From Lachnospiraceae bacterium (GTDB lineage Bacteria; Bacillota; Clostridia; Lachnospirales; Lachnospiraceae): a stretch of 64,000 nucleotides of DNA. The translations under genes were made by a program, and so were the position numbers. The notes under the pieces are model-generated. The model saw only the letters and a program-made list of their open reading frames with translations. It had not been told where the DNA came from and searched no databases. Where the stretch lies: NCBI GenBank assembly GCA_002892395.1, contig NBBL01000001.1:124589-188588 (forward strand), written 5' to 3'. Within the stretch, counting starts at the first letter, position 1; each line of letters opens with the position of its first letter. This document shows, piece after piece, positions 25,101-33,647 of the stretch.

Positions 25101-26372
25101 TTACGCCTCCGGGGCAGACTCCGGTTCCGTTTCGTCCATCAAAGGGGCCCCCTCAGGTTCTCCGGTCTCGCCTTCCGGAAGCTCCTCGGAGGAATGCAGC
25201 TCCACAGCGCCATCTGCATACTCCGTCGCCTCCAGCTCTGTGCTTCCTTCCTCCTGGTAGTCAATTCCCAGTTCTTCAAACAGACCGCTCTCCCGCGCCT
25301 GCGTCTCACTCTTTATATCAATCTTGAACCCGGTCAGCTTGGCAGCGAGACGCGCGTTCTGTCCCTCTTTCCCGATTGCAAGGGACAGCTGATAGTCCGG
25401 AACAATCACCTGCGCCTCCCTGTCCTCTTCGTCCGCCATAACCAGAATGACCTTTGCCGGACTCAACGCGTTTTCAATGAGATAAGCCGGATTCTCGTCC
25501 CAGTTGATGATATCGATTTTTTCTCCGCGTAATTCCTCCACCACCGCATTGACCCTTGCTCCGTTGATGCCGACACAGGCGCCCACCGGATCCACATCCG
25601 GATCGCCGGTCCACACCGCCATTTTGGTTCTGGAGCCCGCCTCTCGGGCGATTGCCTTAATCTCCACGGTTCCGTCCCGAACCTCCGAAACCTCCTGTTC
25701 AAACAGGCGCTTCACCAGCTCGGGATGCGTGCGGGAAACGGTGATGCGCGGCCCCCGCGGCATATCCTTCACCTCAACCACGTAAAGCTTGATGCGGTCG
25801 CCCGGTCTGAATTCCTCTCCCTTCACCTGCTCGCTCTCGCTCAGTACCGTTTCGCAGCGCCCCAGACTGATAGAAAGGCCCTTTCCCAGATTTCTCTGAA
25901 CGATTCCTGTGATGATGTCCTTTTCCTTCTCAAAATACTCGTTGAAAATGACCTTCCGCTCCTCTTCGCGTATCTTCTGGAGGATCACGTTTTTGGCGAC
26001 GCCGGTGGCGATGCGTCCAAACTCCTTGGACTTGATTTCAAACGGCACCACATCTCCCACCTCGTATGCTGCGTCGATCATCTTCGCCTCGGGAAGGCTG
26101 ATCATTCTGGACTTTTCTTCCAGGGTGGGCTTCTCCGGCATTTCTTCCGTCACCGTTTTTTTCTGAAACACCTGATACCGGCAGGTATCCCGATCCATGC
26201 GGATTTCGATGTTGTCAGCGGTGCCGAAATTGTTCTTACAGGCGCTGAGCAGCGAATTTTGGATCGCCTCCAGAAGCGCTTCCCTGCTGATGTTCTTCTC
26301 CCGCTCCAGAAGCTCGATCGCCTCCTTCAGTTCATTCCCGCTCTCGATCGGTTCTTTATTCAGCTTTCTCAT
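25101..26372 (-). CDS. nusA: transcription termination/antitermination factor NusA
   Basis: Binds RNA polymerase and modulates pausing and termination. The N-terminal domain ([19 protein letters not shown]), an S1 domain (about 130-200, [18 protein letters not shown]) and two KH domains ([40 protein letters not shown]) are clear. It lacks the acidic AR repeats of E. coli but ends in an acidic, disordered tail of about 60 residues. The start is uncertain: ATG at 26372 has GGAGG 14 nt upstream; ATG at 26393 has no ribosome-binding site but would add only seven residues. Confidence 0.96.
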   Translation of the reverse strand: MRKLNKEPIESGNELKEAIELLEREKNISREALLEAIQNSLLSACKNNFGTADNIEIRMDRDTCRYQVFQKKTVTEEMPEKPTLEEKSRMISLPEAKMIDAAYEVGDVVPFEIKSKEFGRIATGVAKNVILQKIREEERKVIFNEYFEKEKDIITGIVQRNLGKGLSISLGRCETVLSESEQVKGEEFRPGDRIKLYVVEVKDMPRGPRITVSRTHPELVKRLFEQEVSEVRDGTVEIKAIAREAGSRTKMAVWTGDPDVDPVGACVGINGARVNAVVEELRGEKIDIINWDENPAYLIENALSPAKVILVMADEEDREAQVIVPDYQLSLAIGKEGQNARLAAKLTGFKIDIKSETQARESGLFEELGIDYQEEGSTELEATEYADGAVELHSSEELPEGETGEPEGAPLMDETEPESAPEA

Positions 26373-26407
26373 GGTTTTCGTTTTATCCTCCATTGCACAT
26401 TTGCAAA

Positions 26408-26872
26408 TTAAAAATCAATCATCAATCTCAGCATCGCCAGGTTGCTTCGTTCCAGCACCTGCTCCGCCCCGTCGGTCTCCAGCGTGAGGGTAGAAGCGTC
26501 AAAGTCCTTCAGAATTCCGCAGAACTCCTTGTTTCCGTCCACTGCCCGGTAGTATTTCCCTTCCACCTTCTTCCCGATTTCCCGCAGCAGATCCTTGTCC
26601 TTTTTCAGCTGACGCCCCAGACCGGGAGAGCTGACCTCCAGAATATAATTTTCCGGAATGAAGTCCTCCTGATCCAACCAGTCGGAGAGTCGGCGGCTGA
26701 TCTCTGCGCAGTCATCCACGCCGATTCCTCCCTCCATGTCACAGTAAGCCCGGAGGTACCAGGTTCCGGCTTCCTTTACAAATTCCACATCAACCAGCTC
26801 AAATGGCAATGCTTTCTGCAGCTCCGTAAGAAATTCTTCTGTCCTTCGGACGTAATCCTCATGCTTTTTCAA
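26408..26872 (-). CDS. rimP: ribosome maturation factor RimP, TTG start
   Basis: 154-aa 30S assembly factor. Family features are LPFELVDVEFVKEAGTWYLR, GIGVDDCAEISRRLSDWLD and YILEVSSPGLGRQLKKDKD. Homology begins at KKHEDYVRRTEEF, and the only suitable initiator is TTG at 26872-26870 with GGAGGCACGGGC upstream. No ATG occurs between the ribosome-binding site and the conserved region. It heads the rimP-nusA-ylxR-ylxQ-infB cluster. Confidence 0.93.
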   Translation of the reverse strand: MKKHEDYVRRTEEFLTELQKALPFELVDVEFVKEAGTWYLRAYCDMEGGIGVDDCAEISRRLSDWLDQEDFIPENYILEVSSPGLGRQLKKDKDLLREIGKKVEGKYYRAVDGNKEFCGILKDFDASTLTLETDGAEQVLERSNLAMLRLMIDF

Positions 26873-27002
26873 GCCCGTGCCTCCTGCCCTCTTTTCCTGC
26901 TCCGTCGCAATGTCCCGAACTCCATGGCGGTTCGGGAGGGAACTGTGCGTGTTACAAAGCTCACCCACCGGGAATCCTGCTCTCAGCCGGCGCGTCATAC
27001 AA

Positions 27003-27030
27003 AAAGTGTGGACCTGACGGCCCACACTTT
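27003..27030 (-). terminator. terminator-like hairpin between the LPXTG gene and rimP
   Basis: Minus-strand stem AAAGTGTGG / CCACACTTT (27030-27022 with 27011-27003) with a 10-nt loop, followed by TTTTTG. It lies about 100 nt after the LPXTG gene stop and 130 nt before rimP. It may end the surface-protein transcript or act as an attenuator in a rimP leader. Confidence 0.7.
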
Positions 27031-27053
27031 ACAAGATACATTCTATCGTAACG

Positions 27054-27082
27054 CTTACACTCTAACACAAAACCGCTGTCAA
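27054..27082 (-). promoter_or_regulatory. possible rimP operon promoter
   Basis: Perfect -35 TTGACA (27082-27077), a 17-nt spacer and a weak -10 TGTAAG (27059-27054). If used, transcription would begin upstream of the 27003-27030 hairpin, making that hairpin part of the rimP leader. Confidence 0.4.
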
Positions 27083-27128
27083 TGCAAGCCCTTTGGGGCA
27101 AGTCCTTTGCGCCTTCTTCTTCGGAGGA

Positions 27129-29603
27129 TCACCGTCCGGTTCGTCTGTCTTTTGCACGCAGTCTCCACAGAAGCCGAAGCATCAGCGAAAGGAGCATCAA
27201 CGGAAGGATATGCTTCCACAGAAGCTGATGGCGAGACTCCCCTGTTCTGGGCAGAGCCCTGTTCCCGGATCTGTCCGGCAAGACGGACACGGACGCGGTT
27301 CCCGCGGGAGAAACCTGCAAAAATTTCTGAGAGGCTTCTTGGGAGGGTTCCCGGGAGGGTGTTTTCTCCGCTTCCTGCTGTCCGCGGGGCAAGGTTCCTT
27401 TTTGGATCACGCCGGAGCCCCCATGTCCTCCGGATCCGCCGCTTCGGCGGCCTCCGCCTGCATGGCTTCCCCCGCCGGGATTCTCACCGCCGGGATTCTC
27501 ACCGCCGGGATTCCCACCGCCCGGGTGTTCCTTTTCGTTTCCCTTTCTGGAATTTCCCACTCTTACTTTGTTTTCCAAAAATCCCACTGAGACATTGGTT
27601 TCCCCGCTGTTTCGCTCAAAGCCTTCCGGAGCGGCCTGCTCTTCAAAGGCGTAGACTCCCCCCTCCAGTGTGAGTGTCAGAGGAATCAATGCCCCTTCCG
27701 GGGTTTTCCGGCAAAGCCGTCCCTCCCCATTCGTGACCAGATCCTTCAGTAAAACGCCCTCGTTGTTGGATGCGATTTCCTTTTTTGTTCCGTTGTCCGA
27801 GAGCTTGTAGATACTGAATACGGCGCCGGAAAGGGGTTTGCCTTCATCCGGTTTCCCCTCTGCATCCATCTCCACCTTTTTAAAGTCCACCGGATGGAAG
27901 CGATCAATCTGCACATTGAACACGCCCGGATCAAGCTTTCCCTTTCCGGTCAGGTTGCCTTTTTTGATCTCCTCCAAGGTCGAGCGCTCGCATTGAATCT
28001 CCGCACAATTCTGCTGCCCGGCGGTACAGGTGGGAATTTCCTGTCCGTAATAGCTGGCGGTGTTTGAATAAATGGGAAGCCCTTCTTCGAACTTGGGGGA
28101 ATTTTTTTGGATTTTCATCGTGTAATTCAAAAAGAGGTTGCCCCCCGAGGCTCTGCCGTTTCCCTTAAAGTTCTTCAATCGGATCTCAAAGCCCTTTCCG
28201 ACGGTCTGATACAGCCCTCCCTTGTCACGGATGAGAGCCTCTTCCTCCTCTGTCAGCGCTTTTCCCATCGGCTTTCTCACCAAGATATGCTTCGGCTTGG
28301 TCACCGCTTCCTTGCTGGTAACCGAATTCCCGTCTGGACCATTTCGATTCAGGTCGAAGTGCTCCACATCTTCATACTCCGCCTGACGCGGCTCCGTAGG
28401 AGAGGACGGCTCTCCGGTCAGATAATAAATATCATAAATCCAGATTTCCATTTTGGTGTCGTCAGGTTCCGTTACCGGCTCCAGGTAATGACCGTTCTGG
28501 ATGTTCAGATATCCCTCAAACATCCCCGGATTTCTGGGACGATACAGCCTAAGATCCCCTTCAAAGCCCAGGTTGACATCCGGCGTGTCATAAATCAAAA
28601 ATTCATTGTACGGTCCAAGTTTCGTTCCCAGCTTAATGTTGTAGCGTAAGCGCCCATCCCCCAGCTTCTCCCCGTCTCTTTCGTAAGCGCCGTTGGTCTT
28701 TTTAAATAGTTTTTCAGGGTCCTTCAATTTCGGCTTTTGAAGGCGCAGAGTAAAGGCTTTTCCTGTATTCTTCCCATCATATTGCAACCGGTAGGTGCAG
28801 GAGACCGCCGTCTCATTCGGGTGCTGATCAAAATAGCGCCAAAGTTCATCCTCCTCTACCCCGAACGGAAGCTGGAGATCTGCACGGAAGCTGTTTTGCA
28901 GTCCCCGGAAATTGAATATGATTCCTCGTCGTCCTTTCGTAACCAGATCTCCTTGCATATTCAGATCGGCCACCACATCCTGGTCGTCTTTCAGTGTTTT
29001 CTTTTGGCTGGTTAAATAATCCAGGGTCAGAAAATCCTTCTCATACCCTTCAGGAACCAGTTGAATGGAGAGCTGGTCCCCCTCCTTAATTTGATATGTT
29101 CTGTTGTTCATCCGGGGGTAATTCAGGCGGATGTCTAACAGGATGTTCTTCTGTGGGTCAAAGGGAATCGGATGCGCTGCGTCGGAAGCACTGGCAAACA
29201 AATCCGACTGATTAGAGGGAGTCGGATGCGCTGCGTCGGAAGCACTGGCAACCGAATCGGCAGTTTTGCAGGTCGCCTTGATGGACTGAATCAGGGAGTA
29301 GATTCCCTGCTTCATCTCCGGTGCTTCTGCCGGTGCCGCACCCAGAACCATTCCCTCCATAGTCCGCGCATCGGAAGCAGATGCCCGATCATCCCGCACG
29401 GCGCCCTCCCCGGGCATGGGGACACTGTCCTCCTCCGCCGGTGGGGCCGCTTCGGAAGGAGACGATCGATGTGCGCCCTCCCTTTCGGCACTCCTCGGGC
29501 TCACCGCCGCCGAAGCGGCGGAAGAAAGCCCATTGACGTACAAAAACACCACTGCTGCCAAACAGAAAAGGATGGAAAGAACTGTTTTTCCCCTCTTCAT
29601 CAT
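27129..29603 (-). CDS. LPXTG cell-wall-anchored SpaA-type surface protein
   Basis: 824-aa secreted protein. It has a signal peptide (about 1-31, TVLSILFCLAAVVFLYVNGL), a Ser/Ala/Glu/Pro-rich region with three ASASDA motifs, a large beta-rich ectodomain (about 150-570), and a prealbumin-like SpaA/Cna-B domain (about 590-690: GKPLSGAVFSIYKLSDNG, GGVYAFEEQAAPEGF). A Gly/Pro/Asn-rich stalk leads to the sorting signal LPRTG (784-788), a hydrophobic segment and a basic tail. Sortase should link it to peptidoglycan or to a pilus. No sortase gene is in the window. The ectodomain family is not recognised. It follows a decayed gene of similar type. Confidence 0.88.
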   Translation of the reverse strand: MMKRGKTVLSILFCLAAVVFLYVNGLSSAASAAVSPRSAEREGAHRSSPSEAAPPAEEDSVPMPGEGAVRDDRASASDARTMEGMVLGAAPAEAPEMKQGIYSLIQSIKATCKTADSVASASDAAHPTPSNQSDLFASASDAAHPIPFDPQKNILLDIRLNYPRMNNRTYQIKEGDQLSIQLVPEGYEKDFLTLDYLTSQKKTLKDDQDVVADLNMQGDLVTKGRRGIIFNFRGLQNSFRADLQLPFGVEEDELWRYFDQHPNETAVSCTYRLQYDGKNTGKAFTLRLQKPKLKDPEKLFKKTNGAYERDGEKLGDGRLRYNIKLGTKLGPYNEFLIYDTPDVNLGFEGDLRLYRPRNPGMFEGYLNIQNGHYLEPVTEPDDTKMEIWIYDIYYLTGEPSSPTEPRQAEYEDVEHFDLNRNGPDGNSVTSKEAVTKPKHILVRKPMGKALTEEEEALIRDKGGLYQTVGKGFEIRLKNFKGNGRASGGNLFLNYTMKIQKNSPKFEEGLPIYSNTASYYGQEIPTCTAGQQNCAEIQCERSTLEEIKKGNLTGKGKLDPGVFNVQIDRFHPVDFKKVEMDAEGKPDEGKPLSGAVFSIYKLSDNGTKKEIASNNEGVLLKDLVTNGEGRLCRKTPEGALIPLTLTLEGGVYAFEEQAAPEGFERNSGETNVSVGFLENKVRVGNSRKGNEKEHPGGGNPGGENPGGENPGGGSHAGGGRRSGGSGGHGGSGVIQKGTLPRGQQEAEKTPSREPSQEASQKFLQVSPAGTASVSVLPDRSGNRALPRTGESRHQLLWKHILPLMLLSLMLRLLWRLRAKDRRTGR
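29168..29251. repeat. 30-bp direct repeat inside the LPXTG gene
   Basis: Two identical 30-bp copies (29168-29197 and 29222-29251, 54 bp apart) encode the repeated ASASDAAHP peptide in the N-terminal region of the LPXTG protein. Confidence 0.9.
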
Positions 29604-29657
29604 ACCTTATTTTCCGGAATGGTTGTGATTCACCCGGATCCTCCCCTCATCTTTTTT

Positions 29658-30298
29658 TCAGTTTCTTTTTTCAGTTTCTTTTTTTCTTCGAAGCGACAGG
29701 AAGCCTGTCAGCAGCCCAAATCCTGCCGGCATCATGACAAACCAAAGCCTGTACGAATCTCCCGTTCTGGGAAGCCTGCCCGGACGGTGCGGCGTGGCAG
29801 GCGGCGTCAAACTGCACCTGACTGAGATCAATTCTGCCCTCTGAATCCCTTGTAACGGTGCCGATGGCCGTACGACCTCTGTTTTCCTCCTTCCGGTACA
29901 GGGTAAACAATGTGCCGGAAAACGGAAGATACAGATCTCCCCGGGTCTCCGAGGGCTTTCGACAGCGATAATTCGGAGTTTCCCGCAGCGTGTAAACACC
30001 GGAGGGGAGCTGCTCAAAGATTGCGCGCGCCCTTCTGGCTGCCTGAAGCACCGCTTCCTGCTCCCCAGAGGGTTATGCCGGTAGTTATTGCTATCCTTCT
30101 TCACCTCTGTTATCTCATAAAGTGCATTGATTTTCAAGCCCTTCAGAATCGCGGCGCCTGACGGACGGTCTGACTGTTCTTTTCCGAATCCGGCTCATCC
30201 TGCCCGTATTTTTGGACGCGGATGGGTCCCTTCGGCGGCGCCCAGCAGCATAAGACCTGCCATCATCGCCGCAATGGTGCTCTTCCAGTTTTTTTCAT
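29658..30298 (-). pseudogene. decayed SpaA/pilin-like LPXTG protein gene
   Basis: Remnants of one secreted protein are spread over several frames. An ATG at 30298 follows GGGAGGAGTGGG. A run of seven A (30295-30289) then puts the start out of frame with a good signal peptide (NWKSTIAAMMAGLMLLGA). Next come KINALYEITEVKKDSNNYRH (from about 30137), EQLPSGVYTLRETPNYR in a different frame (about 30051-29820), and back in the former frame LPRTGDSYRLWF, a hydrophobic stretch and RRKKETEKRN. At least three frame disruptions are needed to join them. The SpaA-like beta-domain pieces and LPRTG match the next gene downstream in style, so this was probably its operon partner. Confidence 0.85.
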
Positions 30299-30418
30299 CC
30301 CACTCCTCCCGGGGAGAAACTCGCCTTCTCCCAAATCTGGACCCCTTACGCAGATACAGCTATTTCATTATATTATACTAATATACTCCATTTTTCGGAT
30401 TTTAAAATACCTTTCGTC

Positions 30419-30457
30419 AAAAAAGGCGCCTGTTCCTTCTAAGAGCAGGCGCCTTTT
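30419..30457 (-). terminator. terminator after htpG
   Basis: Stem AAAAGGCGCCTG / CAGGCGCCTTTT (12 bp) followed on the minus strand by T, with six T in total, 33 nt after the htpG stop. The symmetric sequence could also act on the plus strand. Confidence 0.88.
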
Positions 30458-30489
30458 CTCCTTTTTTATGTTAAATTTCCACAGTTTTG

Positions 30490-32733
30490 TTACTTTTGTC
30501 TTTTATCTTGAATCATCACAGCAAGCAGCTCATTGCTCCTCTGAATAAATGCTTCCATTCTGTTTTCCGGCAGACTACCATGCTGGATTCTCGCCAGATC
30601 GTAGAGCTGCCGGCAGAGCTGCGTGGTCACAGAGGGCTTCTTCATCTCCGGCACCGCTTCTTCCGGCTTTGCTTCCCCGGCTCCGTTTTCCTGCTCCGGA
30701 TGCTTGGCATCTGCCGTATCCTTCGGCGCTTCCGCCTCCGGTTCCTTTCCTTCGTCGTAGGAAGGCTTGTCGGTCTCCGGATGGTTCGACGACGGATCCA
30801 CCACAATGACCTGACTTTTCAGATACTGCACCAGCGGATGCTTGGCGTTTAGAATCAACGTCTCTCCCTCTCCGGCAAACATATCCTCGCCGCCTCCCAT
30901 GCCGTACTGCTTCATCATCTCCCGCATGCGGCGGCTGTCCTCGGAAATGGTCAGGAGTGAGGCGGTTCCTTCGTCCTTCAAATTTTCCAGCCGAACCGTC
31001 AGTTTTTCGTTTCCAATCGCCTTTTTCACCGCCTTTTTGAGCGCCTCCTCCTGTTTTTTTGCCTCCTCATCCGGCGCTTCTGTCTGCTCCTCACGCAGCG
31101 CATCGTTGATGTCCGCATCGATCCGCAGGAATTTCAGATCTTGATTCTTTTGCTCCAGCCGGGAAAGAAACGGCATGTCGATGGCATGGGGCAGGATCAC
31201 TGCATCAATGTGTTCTTCCCGGAACATACGGATATATTGCCCCTGTTCCTTTTCATCGGTCACATAAAAAATCCGGTTCTCAAAGCGTTCCTTGTTTTCC
31301 TCCAGGCAGTCCTTCAATGTCAGATACTTCCCGTCTATGTTCTTAAAGAGGATGGAATCATTGATACGCTCCGCGAATTTTTCATCCTTCAGGAAGCCGT
31401 ACTTAATGAACGGCGCAATGTCGTCCCAATACGTTTCGTAAGTCTTCCGGTCGGTCTTGCACATGCCGTTCAGCTTCTCTGCCACCTTTTTCGTGATATA
31501 ATCACTGATTTTTTTGACGAAGCCATCGTTTTGCAGCGCGCTTCTGGAGACATTCAACGGCAGATCCGGGCAGTCAATGACCCCCTTAAGGAGAAGCAGA
31601 AATTCCGGAATGACCTCCTTTATGTTGTCTGCGATAAAGACCTGGTTGTTGTAAAGCTTGATGGTGCCTTCAATGGACTCATACTCCATGTTGATCTTCG
31701 GAAAATAGAGAATCCCCTTCAAATTAAACGGATAATCCATGTTAAGGTGAATCCAGAACAGCGGATCCCGGTAGTCCGAAAAGACCTTGTGGTAAAATTC
31801 CTTATACTGCTGGTCTGTGCAGGAATTCGGGTGGTTCGCCCAAAGCGGATGAACCTCATTCAGCAATTCCGGACGTTTTCTGATCTTGTAGCGTTCCTTT
31901 TTCTTCGGTTCCTTCGCCTCCCCCGATTCCTTCTTTTCCGTGTCATCAGTGGGTTCCGTCCCCTCTCGTCCGGTTGTTTCCTCTGCTTTCTTGTCCTTCT
32001 GCTCCGCTCCGTCCGCTGTCTCCTCTTCTACGATCGTCTCGATGATTTCATCCGAATCCAGCAGCTCCTCCCGGTCAACAATCTGGGTTTCCTCCTTGGC
32101 ATCCTCGTTCTGAAAGTAGATGGGAACCGGCATAAAGGAGCAGTATTTTTCAATCACTTCCTTTGCGCGAAATTCATTTGCATACTCCTTACAATCCTCA
32201 TTCAGATAAAGCGTAACCGTGGTTCCCCGCTCCGCCTTGTCTCCTTCTCCCATTTCAAAGGAAGCACCGCCGTCCGATTCCCAATGAACCGGCTTTGCCC
32301 CTTCCTTGTAGGAAAGAGAGTCGATGGTCACCCGGTCTGCAACCATAAAGGCCGAGTAAAATCCAAGGCCGAAGTGTCCAATGATCTGGTCGTCATTCGC
32401 TTTGTCCTTGTATTGTTCCAGAAAATCCTGCGCTCCGGAAAAAGCAATCTGATTGATATACTCGTCCACTTCCTCCGCCGTCATTCCCAGTCCGTTGTCC
32501 GTGAAGCGGAGCATCCCCTGCTCGGCACTTGCCTGGACCCGTATGCAGTACCTTTCCTTCTCCGGTTCCTGATACTCCCCCACCAGCGCCAGCTTCTTCA
32601 GCTTGGTCACGGCATCGCACCCGTTCGAGATCAGCTCCCGGACAAAAATATCCTGATCTGAATACAGCCATTTCTTAATAATCGGGAACATATTGTCGCT
32701 GTGAATCGAAAACGTTCCTTTTTTCATCTCCAT
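30490..32733 (-). CDS. htpG: molecular chaperone HtpG (Hsp90) with charged linker insertions
   Basis: ATP-dependent Hsp90 chaperone. The N-terminal GHKL ATPase (IFVRELISNGCDA, FTDNGLGM, GHFGLGFYSAFMV) is followed by the middle domain (DYPFNLKGILYFP, NVSRSALQND) and the C-terminal dimerisation region. At 747 aa it is over 100 residues longer than most bacterial HtpG. Two insertions account for this: a Glu/Lys/Asp/Thr-rich linker at about 211-283 between N and middle domains, where eukaryotic Hsp90 has its charged linker, and a Glu/Pro/Ala-rich segment at about 645-697. The start at 32733 has AGGTGAGG 8 nt upstream. It is transcribed alone behind a CIRCE operator. Confidence 0.96.
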   Translation of the reverse strand: MEMKKGTFSIHSDNMFPIIKKWLYSDQDIFVRELISNGCDAVTKLKKLALVGEYQEPEKERYCIRVQASAEQGMLRFTDNGLGMTAEEVDEYINQIAFSGAQDFLEQYKDKANDDQIIGHFGLGFYSAFMVADRVTIDSLSYKEGAKPVHWESDGGASFEMGEGDKAERGTTVTLYLNEDCKEYANEFRAKEVIEKYCSFMPVPIYFQNEDAKEETQIVDREELLDSDEIIETIVEEETADGAEQKDKKAEETTGREGTEPTDDTEKKESGEAKEPKKKERYKIRKRPELLNEVHPLWANHPNSCTDQQYKEFYHKVFSDYRDPLFWIHLNMDYPFNLKGILYFPKINMEYESIEGTIKLYNNQVFIADNIKEVIPEFLLLLKGVIDCPDLPLNVSRSALQNDGFVKKISDYITKKVAEKLNGMCKTDRKTYETYWDDIAPFIKYGFLKDEKFAERINDSILFKNIDGKYLTLKDCLEENKERFENRIFYVTDEKEQGQYIRMFREEHIDAVILPHAIDMPFLSRLEQKNQDLKFLRIDADINDALREEQTEAPDEEAKKQEEALKKAVKKAIGNEKLTVRLENLKDEGTASLLTISEDSRRMREMMKQYGMGGGEDMFAGEGETLILNAKHPLVQYLKSQVIVVDPSSNHPETDKPSYDEGKEPEAEAPKDTADAKHPEQENGAGEAKPEEAVPEMKKPSVTTQLCRQLYDLARIQHGSLPENRMEAFIQRSNELLAVMIQDKRQK

Positions 32734-32798
32734 TGTTTGCACCTCACCTTAGATTTCTTCCGAGTTTTTTCTCCTGTATCATACTTTGAACACTTCTT

Positions 32799-32826
32799 AT
32801 TATAATGGGAAGCCGAAAGAAGTCAA
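32799..32826 (-). promoter_or_regulatory. htpG promoter
   Basis: TTGACT (32826-32821), a 16-nt spacer and TATAAT (32804-32799) on the minus strand. The -35 box abuts the CIRCE palindrome. Confidence 0.85.
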
Positions 32827-32833
32827 CAAAATA

Positions 32834-32860
32834 TCAGCACTCTTCTAAATTGAGTGCTGA
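32834..32860. promoter_or_regulatory. CIRCE-type HrcA operator
   Basis: TCAGCACTC-N9-GAGTGCTGA differs from consensus TTAGCACTC-N9-GAGTGCTAA by one base per half site and keeps the exact 9-nt spacing. The symmetry extends outward to 16 bp per arm (32827-32842 and 32852-32867). It is placed immediately upstream of the htpG -35. Confidence 0.85.
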
Positions 32861-32885
32861 TATTTTGCTCCGACTTTCGAAAGGC

Positions 32886-32914
32886 AAAAAAGAGACAGAG
32901 CCTTGCTCTGTCTC
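32886..32914 (-). terminator. terminator after the HPr-like gene
   Basis: Minus-strand stem GAGACAGAGC / GCTCTGTCTC (10 bp, 32914-32892) with a 3-nt loop, followed by TTTTTT. Confidence 0.9.
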
Positions 32915-33038
32915 CCGATGCTTCACGGTTCCGATCCGGATCCGTTTCTTCTTTCATTTATTTCTTCCTTAATCCGTCCTTCGTTTCTTCTTGAATCCGT
33001 CTTTTCTTTCCTCTGCTTCTTCCTTAACGGTTTCTTCC

Positions 33039-33281
33039 TTAAGCTACGTTTCCCCTTCTTTCGGGAAATTCTCTCAGGAAGGCCTCAAAGGCTTCGTCAC
33101 TTCCATTGCAGCGAACATTCAGGGTCTGACCTAAATCCAGCCCCATCATTCCCAAAATGGACTTTCCGTCTACGAAAATGTGATTGTAATACACATCAAT
33201 GTCAAAGGGACAGCGCTCTGCCGCCCGGACAAACTCACGTACCTCGCCGGTATTGTTCAACTTGATTCTATATTCCTGCAT
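33039..33281 (-). CDS. HPr-like protein lacking the phosphorylatable histidine
   Basis: 80-aa protein with the HPr fold. The second half FVDGKSILGMMGLDLGQTL is a clear match to the regulatory Ser46 region of PTS HPr (Ser at 41 here). The first helix region, where HPr has its active GIHARPA segment, reads LNNTGEVREFVRAAER, with no His at the position of His15; the only histidine is at 34. It therefore cannot act as a PEP-dependent phosphocarrier in the standard way. A regulatory partner role via Ser41 is possible (inference). The start at 33281 has GAAAGGAAG upstream. It has its own promoter with a leader of about 235 nt and its own terminator. Confidence 0.85.
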   Translation of the reverse strand: MQEYRIKLNNTGEVREFVRAAERCPFDIDVYYNHIFVDGKSILGMMGLDLGQTLNVRCNGSDEAFEAFLREFPERRGNVA

Positions 33282-33524
33282 GGCATACTTCCTTTCTGAG
33301 CGGCGCACAATCAATCCATTCGGTACTCGCTCGGGCTTTGGCTCTGTCCCGGTCACTTCCGGTACAAAGTCACAATCTTTTATTTCAATGGTTTCTGATT
33401 TTTACAGTTTCTGATTTCAGTGATTCCCGGTTCCAATGTCTCCCGGTTCCAATGGTTCCAGCTTCAGCGGTTCCCGGTTTCTGTATTTCCTGCTCCTTGG
33501 TGCCTACTCTATGATAACTAGCAT

Positions 33525-33553
33525 ATCATAGTCCCATTTTTTATTCTGGTCAA
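33525..33553 (-). promoter_or_regulatory. promoter of the HPr-like gene
   Basis: TTGACC (33553-33548), a 17-nt spacer and TATGAT (33530-33525) on the minus strand. The leader to 33281 is about 235 nt and holds several GGAACCGGGA / ATTGGAACC repeats of unknown function. Confidence 0.8.
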
Positions 33554-33564
33554 GCACTTTTTGT

Positions 33565-33636
33565 TCTCTCTCCGATAGGAAACGCTGCTCCGGGTTCCCT
33601 TCTCTCTCCCATAGGAAACGCTGCTCCAGGTTCCTT
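33565..33636. repeat. 36-bp tandem duplication
   Basis: Two copies (33565-33600, 33601-33636) of TCTCTCTCC-ATAGGAAACGCTGCTCC-GGTTCC type sequence, differing at a few positions. It lies between the lysozyme-like gene stop and the promoter of the HPr-like gene. Confidence 0.8.
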
Positions 33637-33647
33637 TCTTTCTCCCC

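Noticed and set aside
27129-30298. Complete sortase-dependent pilus operon
   Set aside because: No sortase gene is present and one of the two structural genes is broken.
31141-32661. 506-codon plus-strand frame opposite htpG
   Set aside because: Antisense to HtpG motifs, with no signal, domain or promoter of its own.
32827-32867. Simple terminator of the HPr-like gene
   Set aside because: A proper terminator with six T lies at 32886-32914. The larger palindrome has no T-run and matches CIRCE spacing next to the htpG -35.
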